In this document: piece after piece, positions 39,911 to 49,240 of the stretch
Layout of the letters: each line of letters starts with the position of its first letter
How positions within the stretch are numbered: position 1 is the first letter of the stretch
DNA from: Abditibacterium sp.
GTDB taxonomy: Bacteria > Armatimonadota > Abditibacteriia > Abditibacteriales > Abditibacteriaceae
Assembly: GCA_030448265.1 (NCBI GenBank)
Contig: JAUJNG010000011.1
Coordinates: forward strand, 62,001 to 126,000
Length of the DNA stretch: 64,000 nucleotides
Direction: 5' to 3'
Translations under genes and position numbers: made by a program
The notes under the pieces: model-generated
Database searches by the model: none
What the model was told of the DNA's origin: nothing
Seen by the model: the letters and a program-made list of their open reading frames with translations, nothing else

Positions 39911-42631
39911 ATGTTTCGTTTTTCCCTTTTTGTTCTGTTGATTCTTCCCGCGACGGTGTGGGCGCAGGTCGGCCCGCAGCCTACGCCCGTTCCGGCGCCC
40001 GTTCCCACGCCCGCGCCGTCGCCGACTCCCAATCCCGTTCCGGCGCCCGCGCCGCAAGACCCGCGCAAATCCGATACGCCTGGTCAGGCCGCGCCCTCGA
40101 CCGCCGCAACGCCCGCGCCCAGTCCGGCGCCCACCGCCGCGCCCGCGCCCAAAACCATCGAGGAAATCACCAAAGGCGCCGACAAACTGGAGGGCGTTTT
40201 CACGCTCTATCGCAAAGTCGAAAACAACCGCCAGAGACTGTGGGCCGAAGTCAAAGAATCGCAAATTGGGCCGCTTTTTCTGCTCCAATCGACCTACGCG
40301 AGCGGCAACGCGGGCCGCGTCACGGCGGGCCGTCCGGCGCGCGACCTGGTATGGAGATTTCGCAAAACGCCCGATGACCGCCTGATTTTCTCGGTTCCCA
40401 ACCTGTGGTATCGCGCCAGCGACCCCAACCTGAAAGCCGCCGTCGAACGCGATTTTCCCGACGCTTATCTCGCGGTTTTCCCGATTCTGGCGCGCTCCAA
40501 AGAGCGCAATACGCTTCTCATCGACTTTTCCGGTCTGTTTAGCGGCACCGTCACCGGCCTCAACGCCGCGTTTGAAGGCGGGCCTTTACGCGGTCTGGCC
40601 GATTCTTATGCGCTCGATAGCGACCTTTCATTCATCGAGGAAATCAAGAATTTCCCGACTAATTTAGTGGCCGAGGCCAACTATCATTTTCGGCGCGTCG
40701 GCCCCGCAACGCCTGGAAGCACCCTGAGCGGGCCGCAGGCCGATCCGCGCTCTTTGCCGGTGAAGGTCACTTTCAATATTTACGGCTTGCCGCAGGGCGG
40801 CTATCAGCCGCGACTGGCCGATCCGCGCGTGGGATTTTTCATCAACGGCCAGCTTTCGGCGGGGCGAAGCGGTTTCGAATCCTTCGATGATGATGCCGCC
40901 GCCGACCCGCGCGTGGTGTATATCAATCGCTGGAATTTGCAAAAGAAAGACAGAGGCGCCACAATGTCGGCGCCGGTGAAACCGATTCGGTTTTATCTCG
41001 ACAACTCGATTCCCCTCGCCTATCGCAAGCCGGTGCGCGAGGGCATTCTGGCGTGGAACCGCGCTTTCGAGCCACTCGGTTTTAAGGGCGCCATCGAAGT
41101 GCGGGACGCGCCCGTCAACGACTGGGACACCGCCGATATGCGCTTCAACACCATTCGCTGGGTCGCCTCGCCGCCCAACAATTCCAGCGCCTACGCCGTC
41201 GCCCTCCTGCGCGAAAACCCGCTCACCGGCGAGATTATCAACGCGAGCATCAACGTCAACTCCAATTTTGTGCGCTTCGCCTTCAACGAGAAACAGGAAG
41301 TCATCAACCCGCTCGACGACGTGCGAAAACACGCGCACGAGGGCGGCATCGCCTGCGAAATGGAGGGCGGCTGGCACCAGAACGCGGTGCGCGGCTTTGA
41401 AATCGCGCAGGTTTCGGGCGCCGGACTCGACAACAAAACCTACGTCAACGACCTCTTGCGCGCGCTGGTGGCGCACGAATTTGGGCACATTCTGGGACTG
41501 CGCCACAATTTCCTGGCTTCGACGTTTTTGACGCCCGCGCAGCTCGCCAACCCCCAAATCACCCACTTTCACGGCACCAGCGCCAGCGTGATGGATTACG
41601 TCGGCTTCAACGTGTTCGGCCTCAAAACCGGCGCCGATTTGTTCGCGCGCGGCCCAGGAAAATACGACATCTGGGCGATTGCCTACGGCTATACGCCCGT
41701 TGCCGCCGCTTCGCCCAAAGCCGAAAAACCGCTTTTGGCCCGCATCACGAACCGGAGCAACGAGCGCGGCTTGCTCTACCAAAGCGACGAACTGGTCGAC
41801 GATTTCGACCCCACCATCGTGCGCTACGACCTCTCCAGCGACCCGCTCACCTACGTCGAAAAGTCCTTCGACGTGACGCGCGATTTGCTTCGCACTCTGG
41901 GCGCTCGCAAGCCCAAAAGCGGCGAAACCTACGCCACTTTCACGCGCCGTCTGCGCGGCCTGCTTCGCTCTAATGGCCGCGACGCCGTGTTAGCGGCGCG
42001 CTATGTCGGCGGCGCCGTCAATCGCCGCGCCGTGAAGGGCGACGCGGGCGAAAAGAAGCCGTTTGCGCCGGTTTCTCTGGCGCAGCAGCGCCGCGCGCTC
42101 GATATTTTGCGCCGCCGCGTCTTCGCGCCCAGCGCCTTCACCATTCCGCGCGAATATCTCACCCAAACCGGCGCCGATCCCTACGATTTCAGCGACGCCT
42201 CGGCGGACGCCGCCTATCCCCTGCGCGACGACATCGCGCGCGTTCGCTTGGGCGTTTTGAACACGCTTTTCGACGGCAACCGCCTGGCGCGCATCGCCAA
42301 CACGACCTGGAAGTTTCCCAATCAAACCCTGGGCTTCGCCGAACTGTTTTCTCGCGTGAGAACCTCGGTGTGGGGCGATTTGAAGCCTAAAGCCACTTTC
42401 ACCGCGACGCAGCGCGACACGGCGCGCGCGCATCTGCGAATTTTGCTCAATCTGGCGACCGACAAGCAAAACGCGCCCGCCGACGCGAAATTGACCGCGT
42501 TCGGCGAGTTACAAACTCTCAAACGGGCGCTCGCCGCGCCACGGAAAGAGTCGCCCGATGCCTTTTCGCGGCTGTTCTTCGCCGACACACTGCGCCGCAT
42601 CAACGCGGCCTTGGTGAAAAAGCCGGAGTGA
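39911..42631 (+). CDS. Secreted zinc-dependent metalloprotease (DUF5117/DUF4953-type)
   Basis: A 906-residue protein with a signal peptide (MFRFSLFVLLILPATVWA) and a Pro/Ala-rich linker to about residue 80. The DUF5117-type region follows, then AVALLRENPLTGEIINASINVNSN. The zinc site HEFGHILGLRHNF starts at H522 (HExxHxxGxxH, metzincin-like), with a Met-turn candidate in SASVMDYVGFN. The C-terminal DUF4953-type region covers about 570-890. It probably degrades proteins in the periplasm or outside. The gene starts 12 bases after the GT4 stop but is not related to glycan synthesis. Confidence 0.88.
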   Translation: MFRFSLFVLLILPATVWAQVGPQPTPVPAPVPTPAPSPTPNPVPAPAPQDPRKSDTPGQAAPSTAATPAPSPAPTAAPAPKTIEEITKGADKLEGVFTLYRKVENNRQRLWAEVKESQIGPLFLLQSTYASGNAGRVTAGRPARDLVWRFRKTPDDRLIFSVPNLWYRASDPNLKAAVERDFPDAYLAVFPILARSKERNTLLIDFSGLFSGTVTGLNAAFEGGPLRGLADSYALDSDLSFIEEIKNFPTNLVAEANYHFRRVGPATPGSTLSGPQADPRSLPVKVTFNIYGLPQGGYQPRLADPRVGFFINGQLSAGRSGFESFDDDAAADPRVVYINRWNLQKKDRGATMSAPVKPIRFYLDNSIPLAYRKPVREGILAWNRAFEPLGFKGAIEVRDAPVNDWDTADMRFNTIRWVASPPNNSSAYAVALLRENPLTGEIINASINVNSNFVRFAFNEKQEVINPLDDVRKHAHEGGIACEMEGGWHQNAVRGFEIAQVSGAGLDNKTYVNDLLRALVAHEFGHILGLRHNFLASTFLTPAQLANPQITHFHGTSASVMDYVGFNVFGLKTGADLFARGPGKYDIWAIAYGYTPVAAASPKAEKPLLARITNRSNERGLLYQSDELVDDFDPTIVRYDLSSDPLTYVEKSFDVTRDLLRTLGARKPKSGETYATFTRRLRGLLRSNGRDAVLAARYVGGAVNRRAVKGDAGEKKPFAPVSLAQQRRALDILRRRVFAPSAFTIPREYLTQTGADPYDFSDASADAAYPLRDDIARVRLGVLNTLFDGNRLARIANTTWKFPNQTLGFAELFSRVRTSVWGDLKPKATFTATQRDTARAHLRILLNLATDKQNAPADAKLTAFGELQTLKRALAAPRKESPDAFSRLFFADTLRRINAALVKKPE

Positions 42632-42720
42632 AAATTTGGTTGCAACTGGGGTCAGGAAAAGGGCGCGAAGGTTTCAAATTGCTTAAAATAAGGTCAACCT
42701 TTGCTCATTGGAGACCCTTT

Positions 42721-43785
42721 ATGAAGCGTATTTCCCTTTTGCTGGCCGCGATATTCCTCTGCGGCGTCGCAGTGCAGCGCGATGCTCTCGCTCAACCCGC
42801 TCCCGAACCCGCGCCGGTGGCGCCGGAACAGTCCAGGCAGCATATGATTCGCGTCAGAAACGTGCCGCCGCGCATCATGGCGTGGTGGCTCGACCCGCGT
42901 AACAATGCCGAGCCGATGGAAATTCAGATTTCTCGAAAAAATGAGGAAATGGTCGAACCCCGTCGTGTGGGCAAAGCACCGGACGCGATGCCATTGCCCG
43001 CAGGCGTTCAACGCATCGTTCCTATCGACGCGCAGAAAGCTTTACTGGTTTTTGGCACCGACGCGGGCGTGAAGGAACTGCAAGATCTGGTCAATTTTCT
43101 CGACCAGCCGTTGCGCCAGGTCGAAGTCGAAGGGCAGTTCGTGCAAATCAGTGCCGAAGATGTGGAAAATTTGCCCCTTGATTTTAAAACCGGAAAAAAT
43201 CCGCCTGGGCCGGCTGTTGCGAAAAGCGCAATCGCTGTTGGCCAGGTGCGCGGCAACTTTTCGACGCTGTTGACGCAGTTGGTGGCGCAAAACAAGGCCA
43301 AAATCATCATGGCGCCCCGCGTGACGACTCACAACAATTTTGCAGCCAGCCTGGGCACTTCCAGTTCTCAACCGGCGGTCATTGGCATGAAGGGCGAAGA
43401 TGGAACATTTCGTCCTCTTTTCGATGCCGTCACTCAACCCGAAAATGCCCGCATCGGCATTGGAATGTCGTTTCGTTTCACCGTGACGCCAAGCATCAAC
43501 GCCGACGATACGTTGACTCTCCTCATCGCGCCGATGCGAACGCTGCAACTCACGACATCCCAAAAGAACAACGAACCGCTTTTGCTCCAGAAATTGGATG
43601 GCGTGCTATCGATTGCCAACGTGCGAGATGGCGACACCATCGCGTTGACGGGTTTAACGACTCGCCTTTTTGCCAAAGTCGAAGACGATCCCAATGCGCC
43701 CGCTTCTAATGTCGTTCTTTTCGTGACGGCGCGCATCGTGCGCCGCGCCGGAGAAGAGGCGCAGCCGGTGGCTTTGCAGCGTTAG
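42721..43785 (+). CDS. Secretin-domain-like exported protein
   Basis: ATG 42721 gives 354 residues; upstream codons to 42628 belong to non-homologous leader. A signal peptide (MKRISLLLAAIFLCGVAVQ) precedes a short disordered Pro/Ala stretch. ALLVFGTDAGVKELQDLVNFLDQPLRQVEVEGQFVQIS matches the secretin_N (NolW-like) ring-forming module. The later part (MAPRVTTHNNFAAS; FTVTPSINADDTLTLLI; GDTIALTGL) matches a secretin beta-domain with the typical V-T-P...D. It is shorter than a normal GspD/PilQ. It could be part of a reduced secretion or pilus system; other components are not visible here. Confidence 0.75.
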   Translation: MKRISLLLAAIFLCGVAVQRDALAQPAPEPAPVAPEQSRQHMIRVRNVPPRIMAWWLDPRNNAEPMEIQISRKNEEMVEPRRVGKAPDAMPLPAGVQRIVPIDAQKALLVFGTDAGVKELQDLVNFLDQPLRQVEVEGQFVQISAEDVENLPLDFKTGKNPPGPAVAKSAIAVGQVRGNFSTLLTQLVAQNKAKIIMAPRVTTHNNFAASLGTSSSQPAVIGMKGEDGTFRPLFDAVTQPENARIGIGMSFRFTVTPSINADDTLTLLIAPMRTLQLTTSQKNNEPLLLQKLDGVLSIANVRDGDTIALTGLTTRLFAKVEDDPNAPASNVVLFVTARIVRRAGEEAQPVALQR

Positions 43786-43873
43786 AGCGGTTCTGCGTTG
43801 AGTCGATTTAGGGCTTCGTAAGGACATGGCCTGCCATGTCCCTACCAACCTCTCATTTCGTTCGAGAACCGCT
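43786..43873. repeat. Short palindromic element, 'GGACATGGC' family
   Basis: Outer arms AGCGGTTCT / AGAACCGCT (43786-43794 and 43865-43873), and an inner hairpin GGACATGGCCTGCCATGTCC at 43822-43841. The inner word GTAGGGACATGGC recurs at 47326 and, with C for T, at 57.6-57.9 kb. It lies between convergent genes and could end both transcripts. Confidence 0.7.
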
Positions 43874-43897
43874 TCAAACACAAGACATTGTCGCGTT

Positions 43898-45859
43898 TTA
43901 GGGCAAAAACCCGTCGCGTTCGAGTTGCGCGATCAATCGCCGCGCGGCCTCGGCGCTTTGCGGCAGCCTTCGCGCGTCGCTCCAAGTTTCCAGCGCCCGC
44001 AGTGGCGCCTCGACTTGCCCGCGCGCGCCGCGAAAGCGCGGCGCGATTTTGAGCGCGACGGCGCAGTCGAACGCTTCGTTTTCGTCTCCGAAAAGTCCGT
44101 TTTGAGCCGCGAGCGCGCAAAACAAGAGAATTTCATCGAAAACGCGAAAGCCAAACCCCGCGCCCGACACTTCCAGCGCATCGCTCAGCGCCGCCAGATC
44201 TTCGCGCCGCACCGGATGAGTTTCCAGTTGCGCCGCGACAAGAGCCTGGTCGGTGACGGCGAAACGGCCCGCGCGCGTGAACTGTGCCGCAATGCGCCGT
44301 TTTTGCGCGCCGTTGAGTTCGAAATCCGTCCTCGATTTTTGCGGCGCGTAGGCGCGAAAATCGGGGCGCGGCGCGTCCACAACCCACGCCCGATCCAGCA
44401 CTTTGGGACTGAGCGACTGCGCGCTTTCGTCGGCGTTGATGGTGCCCACGAAATACAAATTGGGCGGCAAAAAAAGTTCGCGCGGCGGCAGTTCGCCCGT
44501 CGCGCGGGCGTCGAAATCGAAGCGCAGCGGCTGGCGCGCACGGCCCGAAACGCCTCGTCCGGCTTCCAGAATTGAAAGCAAATCGGCGAAATACCATTCG
44601 GCGCGCGCCAGGTTCATCTCGTCCAGAATCACGAAATACGCCAGCCCATTTTCGGCGCGGAAACCGGCGTCGGCCTGAAGCAGGAAGCGCAAAAACGGTG
44701 TCCATTCGTAGCGATTGGCGAGCGGATTGAAGTAGCCCAGCAGCGGTTTTTCATCGCGCCAGTCGGGGCGCACCGGCAAAAACAGGTGGTTGCTCGCGCT
44801 CGCACGGTGGGGCGCTTCCAGCAGTTCAAACGCGGGTTTGGCGGCCTCGTCGTCCCACGCGGTTTCGAGGCAAAATGTCGCGTTCTGATGCGCGATGAGC
44901 CACTTGCGCGCCGCGCCGCGCACCAGCAAATGGGCGCCGCCCGCGCCGTCGCCGACGAGTTTGGCGGCGTGCGCCGCGCCATCGCAAATCAGGGTCGCGG
45001 CGCGGCTCTCTCCCGCATTGGGAAGCGCGTGATAGCGCAAAACCGGAGCGGGAAGCGGCAAACGGCCCGCTTCGACTTCGCTTTTGGAGAGGCGAATCGA
45101 GTTTTCGACTTCGCCCGCATGGGGCAAAAGCGACGCGAACGCGGTCGCGAGCGCGGTTTTGCCCACGCCGCTCGGCCCGCTCAAAATCACCAAACCTTTG
45201 GCCGAAAGCGCGGTGAAAAACGCCGCCAGATGGCGCGGCGCGAACTGAAGTCCCCGCGCGCGCATCGCGCTTTCCAACAGTTCGGGAAGAGCCGCTTCGG
45301 GCGCCGTTTCGGGTGAGGAAGTTTCGGCGTCACCGAGCGGCGCGTAGGAGGGACTGGGAATTTCTCGTTCCAATTCCGCGCTTAAAAAGCGGGTGACGGC
45401 GGGCGAATGCGCGTCGCGCCACGTCGGGCTGCGCGGTGCGCGCGAAGCAAAGCCGCGCGCCGCGTCCGCGACAAAAGTTAAATGCGAAGGTTCGAGAATG
45501 GGCCAGAATTCGCCGATTTTCTCGGCTTCAAAACTCGCGCGGACGGCGTGCGGCGCGGTTTGGAGGCGCCCGCTTTCGAGCTGCACTTCACGGGGCATAT
45601 TTTCGGGCAGCAAACGCCCGTCGTAGAGGGCGCTGAGGCAGTTTTTGGCCAGGGAAAGCGCCGCGCCGCGCCCGACGTTGAGGCCAACCGAACCGGCGCC
45701 CAGCGTCACGCCCCAGTTGGCGGGGTCAACCTCGTGGGCGGCTTCAATCGACGCGGCGAGAAGTTCACACACGCGACGCCGAATTTGGGGGTCGGGAAAC
45801 AACTTTTGGAAGACGCGCGCCGCGCCGCTCGCGTGGACGCGGTTGGGGAGATGGGCCAT
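43898..45859 (-). CDS. McrB-like AAA+ ATPase of a type IV restriction-like pair
   Basis: From ATG 45859 the protein has 653 residues; a GTG at 45928 would add 23. The AAA+ core shows Walker A GPSGVGKT at 228-235, the McrB-type segment VRPDWRDEKPLLGYFNPL near 363-380, Walker B ILDEMNLAR at 411-419, and sensor-1 GTINADESAQSLSPKVLDRAW. These are the marks of McrB/motor subunits that move DNA for a partner nuclease. The N-terminal 200 residues are a specific, probably DNA-sensing domain. The partner nuclease gene lies directly upstream in the same operon. Confidence 0.85.
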   Translation of the reverse strand: MAHLPNRVHASGAARVFQKLFPDPQIRRRVCELLAASIEAAHEVDPANWGVTLGAGSVGLNVGRGAALSLAKNCLSALYDGRLLPENMPREVQLESGRLQTAPHAVRASFEAEKIGEFWPILEPSHLTFVADAARGFASRAPRSPTWRDAHSPAVTRFLSAELEREIPSPSYAPLGDAETSSPETAPEAALPELLESAMRARGLQFAPRHLAAFFTALSAKGLVILSGPSGVGKTALATAFASLLPHAGEVENSIRLSKSEVEAGRLPLPAPVLRYHALPNAGESRAATLICDGAAHAAKLVGDGAGGAHLLVRGAARKWLIAHQNATFCLETAWDDEAAKPAFELLEAPHRASASNHLFLPVRPDWRDEKPLLGYFNPLANRYEWTPFLRFLLQADAGFRAENGLAYFVILDEMNLARAEWYFADLLSILEAGRGVSGRARQPLRFDFDARATGELPPRELFLPPNLYFVGTINADESAQSLSPKVLDRAWVVDAPRPDFRAYAPQKSRTDFELNGAQKRRIAAQFTRAGRFAVTDQALVAAQLETHPVRREDLAALSDALEVSGAGFGFRVFDEILLFCALAAQNGLFGDENEAFDCAVALKIAPRFRGARGQVEAPLRALETWSDARRLPQSAEAARRLIAQLERDGFLP

Positions 45860-45888
45860 AGAACCGAAAATGGACGCCTGAAACCGCT

Positions 45889-47316
45889 TCAGGAAACGGT
45901 TTTTGTCGCATCGGGCCGCAGCGCCCACAATCCCACGCCCTGCGCCGTGCCGTTCAGTAATTCTCCGAGCGAAAGCGCGCTTTTGCCGCCGTTTGGGTCG
46001 AAAAACCGCGAAACCTCGCCAGGATAGATGGCCAGAGCGCCGCGCACGCCCAGGGCGTCGCGGTAGGCGTGCATTTTGTGCAAATCGGCGCCGCGCCCGC
46101 GCGATTCGGCTTCGTTATCGCCGTTTTCGAGGCGAAATTTGGCATCGAAAGCGAGCGTAGGAACGCCGTTTTCGAGCCACAAAAAATCGGGGCGAAGCGG
46201 CGTCGAGTAGGACGGCGCGGGGCCGTTGAAAACGAGCGTCCCACTTCCAAAACGGGCGCGCGAAAGTGGCGCGAGGCCGCGCGCTTCATCGCTCGAAGTT
46301 TGCAGGCGTGGCGTCTGGCCAAGTGCCCTCCCGATGGCGTCAGCGAGCGCGAAAAACGTCCAGAATTCGTAAAGCTGCGCGATGTCGCGCAGCCGCGCGG
46401 CGCGCTCGAAGCGCGTGAAAAGCGGCGCCCCCGCGCCGTTCCAGAGCCGCCACAAACCGAGCAGTTCGCGGCTCACGCGGCGGCGTTCAAGCGCGGGCGA
46501 AACCGCGATTTCCTCGCTCCAAAGTGGGAATCGCGCTGCAATCGCGGCGCACAAACCCTCAATTTCAACGAAGCCGTCGAGCGGTTCAATGGCGCGCCCC
46601 ACGCGCCGCGCGAAGGCGGCGGCGAAGCGGTTTTCGGGCGTGTCGAGCGGCTCGAAAGCGCGGTTTTGCGCCACGCGCGACGGCAGCAAGCGCGCGTTGT
46701 GGCGTTGCCACACCCACGCCTCGCGCGCCGTCGCGGAGAGTGCGGCGCCGTCGAATTGCGTGGCGTGGGATGCGTCGAGCCAAATGTGTTCGCTCGCCAG
46801 ATCGCGGCACGGCTGGGCGAGAAAATGGCGCAGCGCTTCGCCCAGTCGCGCGCCGTTTTGCTCCAGGAAGAGGCGCGTCCACAAGGGCGTCGGCGGCAAA
46901 TGCGAGGTTTGGGTGCCGCGCGAGGTTTCGCCCTCGAAACCGAACGGCAAATGCGCGGCGCGCTCGAATAATTCGTCCAACAGGGCGCGAAAAAAGCCGA
47001 GATGAGCGCGCGGCATGGGGAATTTCGGCGATAGAATCTCCACCGCGAGCGGCGCGTCGATGGCCTCTTCGCCGCGAAAGGGCTGAATCGCGCTCGCGCC
47101 GAGCGCGTTTTCCCACCGCACGCGAAACAAATGGGGCGCGAACGGCTCGACCCACTCTGCGCCGACGCGCAAATGCGTGGCGCCGCGCCACTCGAACCAG
47201 TAGTCGCTCCACTCGAAAAGACACAGTTTCGCGGGATAAAAAGCGTCCAGAAGGTCGTCGGGAACCGGCAAAAAGCGCGCTTTTTCAGGCGCGAGAAAAG
47301 GGAGTAGCGGCGTCAT
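45889..47316 (-). CDS. DUF2357/DUF524-type PD-(D/E)xK nuclease, McrC-like partner
   Basis: ATG 47316 gives 475 residues; the ORF extension to 47397 is repeat DNA. The N-terminal part fits DUF2357, followed by TPENRFAAAFARRV near 226-239 and RDIAQLYEFWTFFAL near 310-324. The nuclease core has Asp377 in LRPDFLWL and Asp391-x-Lys393 in AFDAKFRLE, the PD-(D/E)xK pattern of DUF524. With the downstream McrB-like ATPase this makes a two-gene system like McrBC, expected to cut foreign or modified DNA. No methylase accompanies it. Confidence 0.85.
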   Translation of the reverse strand: MTPLLPFLAPEKARFLPVPDDLLDAFYPAKLCLFEWSDYWFEWRGATHLRVGAEWVEPFAPHLFRVRWENALGASAIQPFRGEEAIDAPLAVEILSPKFPMPRAHLGFFRALLDELFERAAHLPFGFEGETSRGTQTSHLPPTPLWTRLFLEQNGARLGEALRHFLAQPCRDLASEHIWLDASHATQFDGAALSATAREAWVWQRHNARLLPSRVAQNRAFEPLDTPENRFAAAFARRVGRAIEPLDGFVEIEGLCAAIAARFPLWSEEIAVSPALERRRVSRELLGLWRLWNGAGAPLFTRFERAARLRDIAQLYEFWTFFALADAIGRALGQTPRLQTSSDEARGLAPLSRARFGSGTLVFNGPAPSYSTPLRPDFLWLENGVPTLAFDAKFRLENGDNEAESRGRGADLHKMHAYRDALGVRGALAIYPGEVSRFFDPNGGKSALSLGELLNGTAQGVGLWALRPDATKTVS

Positions 47317-47325
47317 TGGAAATGC

Positions 47326-47516
47326 GTAGGGACATGGCTTGCCACTTAATGTGTGACTTTTTGTTGAACGTGAGAGCTTGTCATTCCGAGGAGGCACGAC
47401 GAGGAATCGGTCTCAGTCTCCACCCATTTCGGCCAAAGTCGGTCGAAACTGCGGCTGTTTCCTCGGTCGCCGAGGCTCTCTCGGAATGACAGACCTCTAC
47501 TTTTGCAAGAGGTCTA
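47326..47516. repeat. Composite of partial palindromic elements
   Basis: Three repeat words in a row. GTAGGGACATGGCTTGCCACTTAA and TGTGTGAC (47326-47360) match one arm of the 57689-57900 element. TCATTCCGAG (47383-47392, pairing with CTCGGAATGA at 47480-47489) resembles the inner element at 37439. ACTTTTGCAAGAGGTCTA (47499-47516) is the right arm of the 52217-52385 family. The left partners of the first and last are missing, so it seems an eroded nested element. Confidence 0.7.
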
Positions 47517-47582
47517 ATGAAGACGATCTTAGTCGCGCCTCAGTATTGGCAGGCCCGTCGCCACACTTTTAACGTAAAGTTT

Positions 47583-48890
47583 TCATAGTGTTTCCGTGAG
47601 GGGCGCGCCGATCTGGGTTTGCCATGCCAACAGTCGCTCGTTCAAATCGCGGGCGATATTTTCATAGGGATCTAAGGCTTCGGGCGCGCGATACCATTCA
47701 TTGCTGCGATAACGCCATGCTTGCAGCAGGTCACAGGTTTCGTGCGGGTCGCTCATCACGTCGAAAAGCTGGCGCTTGCCTTCGGGATAGAGAATCAATT
47801 TGTAGCGCTGCGTGACCGCCATTCGCATCGCGTCGCGGTAGACGCAGTAAATCGCGTCGCGGTGGTGAAATTCCAGGCCGCACAAGACCGCTTTCAGATC
47901 GCGGCTCTCGAGGAGTTCGTGGCGCGGTGCGGGAACACCGGTGAGGCCGCAAATCGTGGCGAAAAGGTCGCGCGCGTAGCACAAAACCTCGAACGCTTTG
48001 GCCCTCGGAATGCCTGGGCCGCGCAAAATGAGGGGCACACGAACGGAGTGTTCGTAGAGGTTCTCTTTGCCCATCAAGCCGTGAGAGCCTATCGCCAGAC
48101 CATGATCGCTCGTATAAATCACCAGCGTGTTGTCGGCCTGCCCGCTTGCTTCCAACGCCTGCAAAATGCGCCCGATTTGGGCATCTTGATGTTCGATCAT
48201 GCCGTAGTAATCGGCCAGGTGTTCTTGAATCGCCTGCGGCGTGCGCGGCCAGGCTTCGAGCTGTTCGTCCCGAATCGTCATGTCGCCGTTGTCGAAAGGG
48301 TGTTCCGGCATGAAGTTGGGCGGGATGGGAACGCTGCGCGGGTCGGGGCGAAAGCCGTCGGGCGGCGTGCGCGGGTCGTGCGGCGAAGTGAACGCGACGT
48401 GGCAAAACCAGGGGCGGGTGTGCTGCTCGCCCAGAAAATCGCACGCGGCCTCGGCGAACAGTTCGGAACTGAAGCCGATGACGGGCGCGGGGTCTTCCTC
48501 GAAGCGCATTTGATGCGACATCATGCCGCCGTTGAAGACGCGCCTGGTGCGCTCGTAGCGGCTTTGCCGCCCACCGTCGTTGTGCCATTTGCCGGTGAAG
48601 AAGGTTTGGTAACCCGCCTCGCCCAGAGTTTGGGGCAGCAAGGGAAGGTCAGAGTTAAGGGTTTGGTTGAACCAGCGCACGCCGTTTTGCATCGCGCTGC
48701 AACCGCTCAGGATTTCGCCGCGCGCGGGTGTGCAGACCGGAACCGTGGTGTAGGTGCGCGGGAAATGGCTGCCGTTTTCAATGAGCGCGCGCAGATGCGG
48801 CGTGTGCAGGATGGGATGAGTGGGGCCGCCCAGGGCATCGGCGCGATGGTCGTCGGCGCACAGCAGCAGGACGTTTAATCGGGTGTTCAT
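47583..48890 (-). CDS. Sulfatase (formylglycine-type), intact
   Basis: ATG 48890 gives 435 residues; the longer frame has a non-homologous leader. N-terminal MNTRLNVLLLCADDHRADAL supplies the metal-binding Asp pair. C53 in VCTPARG fits the CxPxR motif whose Cys is converted to formylglycine. GKWHNDGG and YTSDHGLAIGSHGLMGKENLYE, with the DHG metal site, complete the active site. It hydrolyses sulfate esters, probably from sulfated sugar fragments. No signal peptide is visible, which suggests a cytoplasmic substrate such as an oligosaccharide. A candidate LacI-type operator lies about 65 bases upstream. Confidence 0.88.
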   Translation of the reverse strand: MNTRLNVLLLCADDHRADALGGPTHPILHTPHLRALIENGSHFPRTYTTVPVCTPARGEILSGCSAMQNGVRWFNQTLNSDLPLLPQTLGEAGYQTFFTGKWHNDGGRQSRYERTRRVFNGGMMSHQMRFEEDPAPVIGFSSELFAEAACDFLGEQHTRPWFCHVAFTSPHDPRTPPDGFRPDPRSVPIPPNFMPEHPFDNGDMTIRDEQLEAWPRTPQAIQEHLADYYGMIEHQDAQIGRILQALEASGQADNTLVIYTSDHGLAIGSHGLMGKENLYEHSVRVPLILRGPGIPRAKAFEVLCYARDLFATICGLTGVPAPRHELLESRDLKAVLCGLEFHHRDAIYCVYRDAMRMAVTQRYKLILYPEGKRQLFDVMSDPHETCDLLQAWRYRSNEWYRAPEALDPYENIARDLNERLLAWQTQIGAPLTETL

Positions 48891-48954
48891 TAGGTTTGGT
48901 CGCTCGTTCAAAGTGTGCGAGACAAAACGCTTGTGACTGCGGCGCGCGTTTTCT

Positions 48955-48968
48955 CTGAACCGGTGCAC
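48955..48968. promoter_or_regulatory. Weak operator-like palindrome upstream of sulfatase
   Basis: CTGAACCGGTGCAC, 10 of 14 positions equal to GGGAACCGGTTCCC, 65 bases upstream of the sulfatase ATG. It is the weakest of the promoter-linked copies. Confidence 0.35.
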
Positions 48969-49219
48969 GCAGTTTGGAGGGGGCGGCCCGTCCAGTAGTG
49001 CGGATCGAACAGTTCCAACGACGCGGAATTGAGTTTGGAAGCGGGCGAATCAGGCTGCAACCTGTAAATCCCGCTTCTCGCGTCCACGCACTGGGGGCCG
49101 ACCGACTACGGCGGAAATTTCTGGAAGCATCTAAATTGCAAAAAACCGGCGATGACCTGTATCGCTCTTGTCCATCTCGCAAAAACTCACGGCGGGGTTA
49201 TAATTTTCTCTTGAGAAAC

Positions 49220-49233
49220 GGGAAACGGTTCCC
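49220..49233. promoter_or_regulatory. LacI-family operator candidate
   Basis: GGGAAACGGTTCCC (one difference from the consensus GGGAACCGGTTCCC), 8 bases before the ATG of the beta-helix pseudogene. The position overlaps the ribosome-binding or promoter-proximal region, fitting a repressor site. Confidence 0.6.
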
Positions 49234-49240
49234 ACTCTGC

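Noticed and set aside
45859..45928. GTG start for the McrB-like gene giving 23 more residues
   Set aside because: It overlaps the end of the nuclease gene and lacks a clear ribosome site. The ATG at 45859 is preferred, but the choice is not secure.
47721..48878. A 385-codon plus-strand frame
   Set aside because: Antisense of the intact sulfatase; no independent coding signal.
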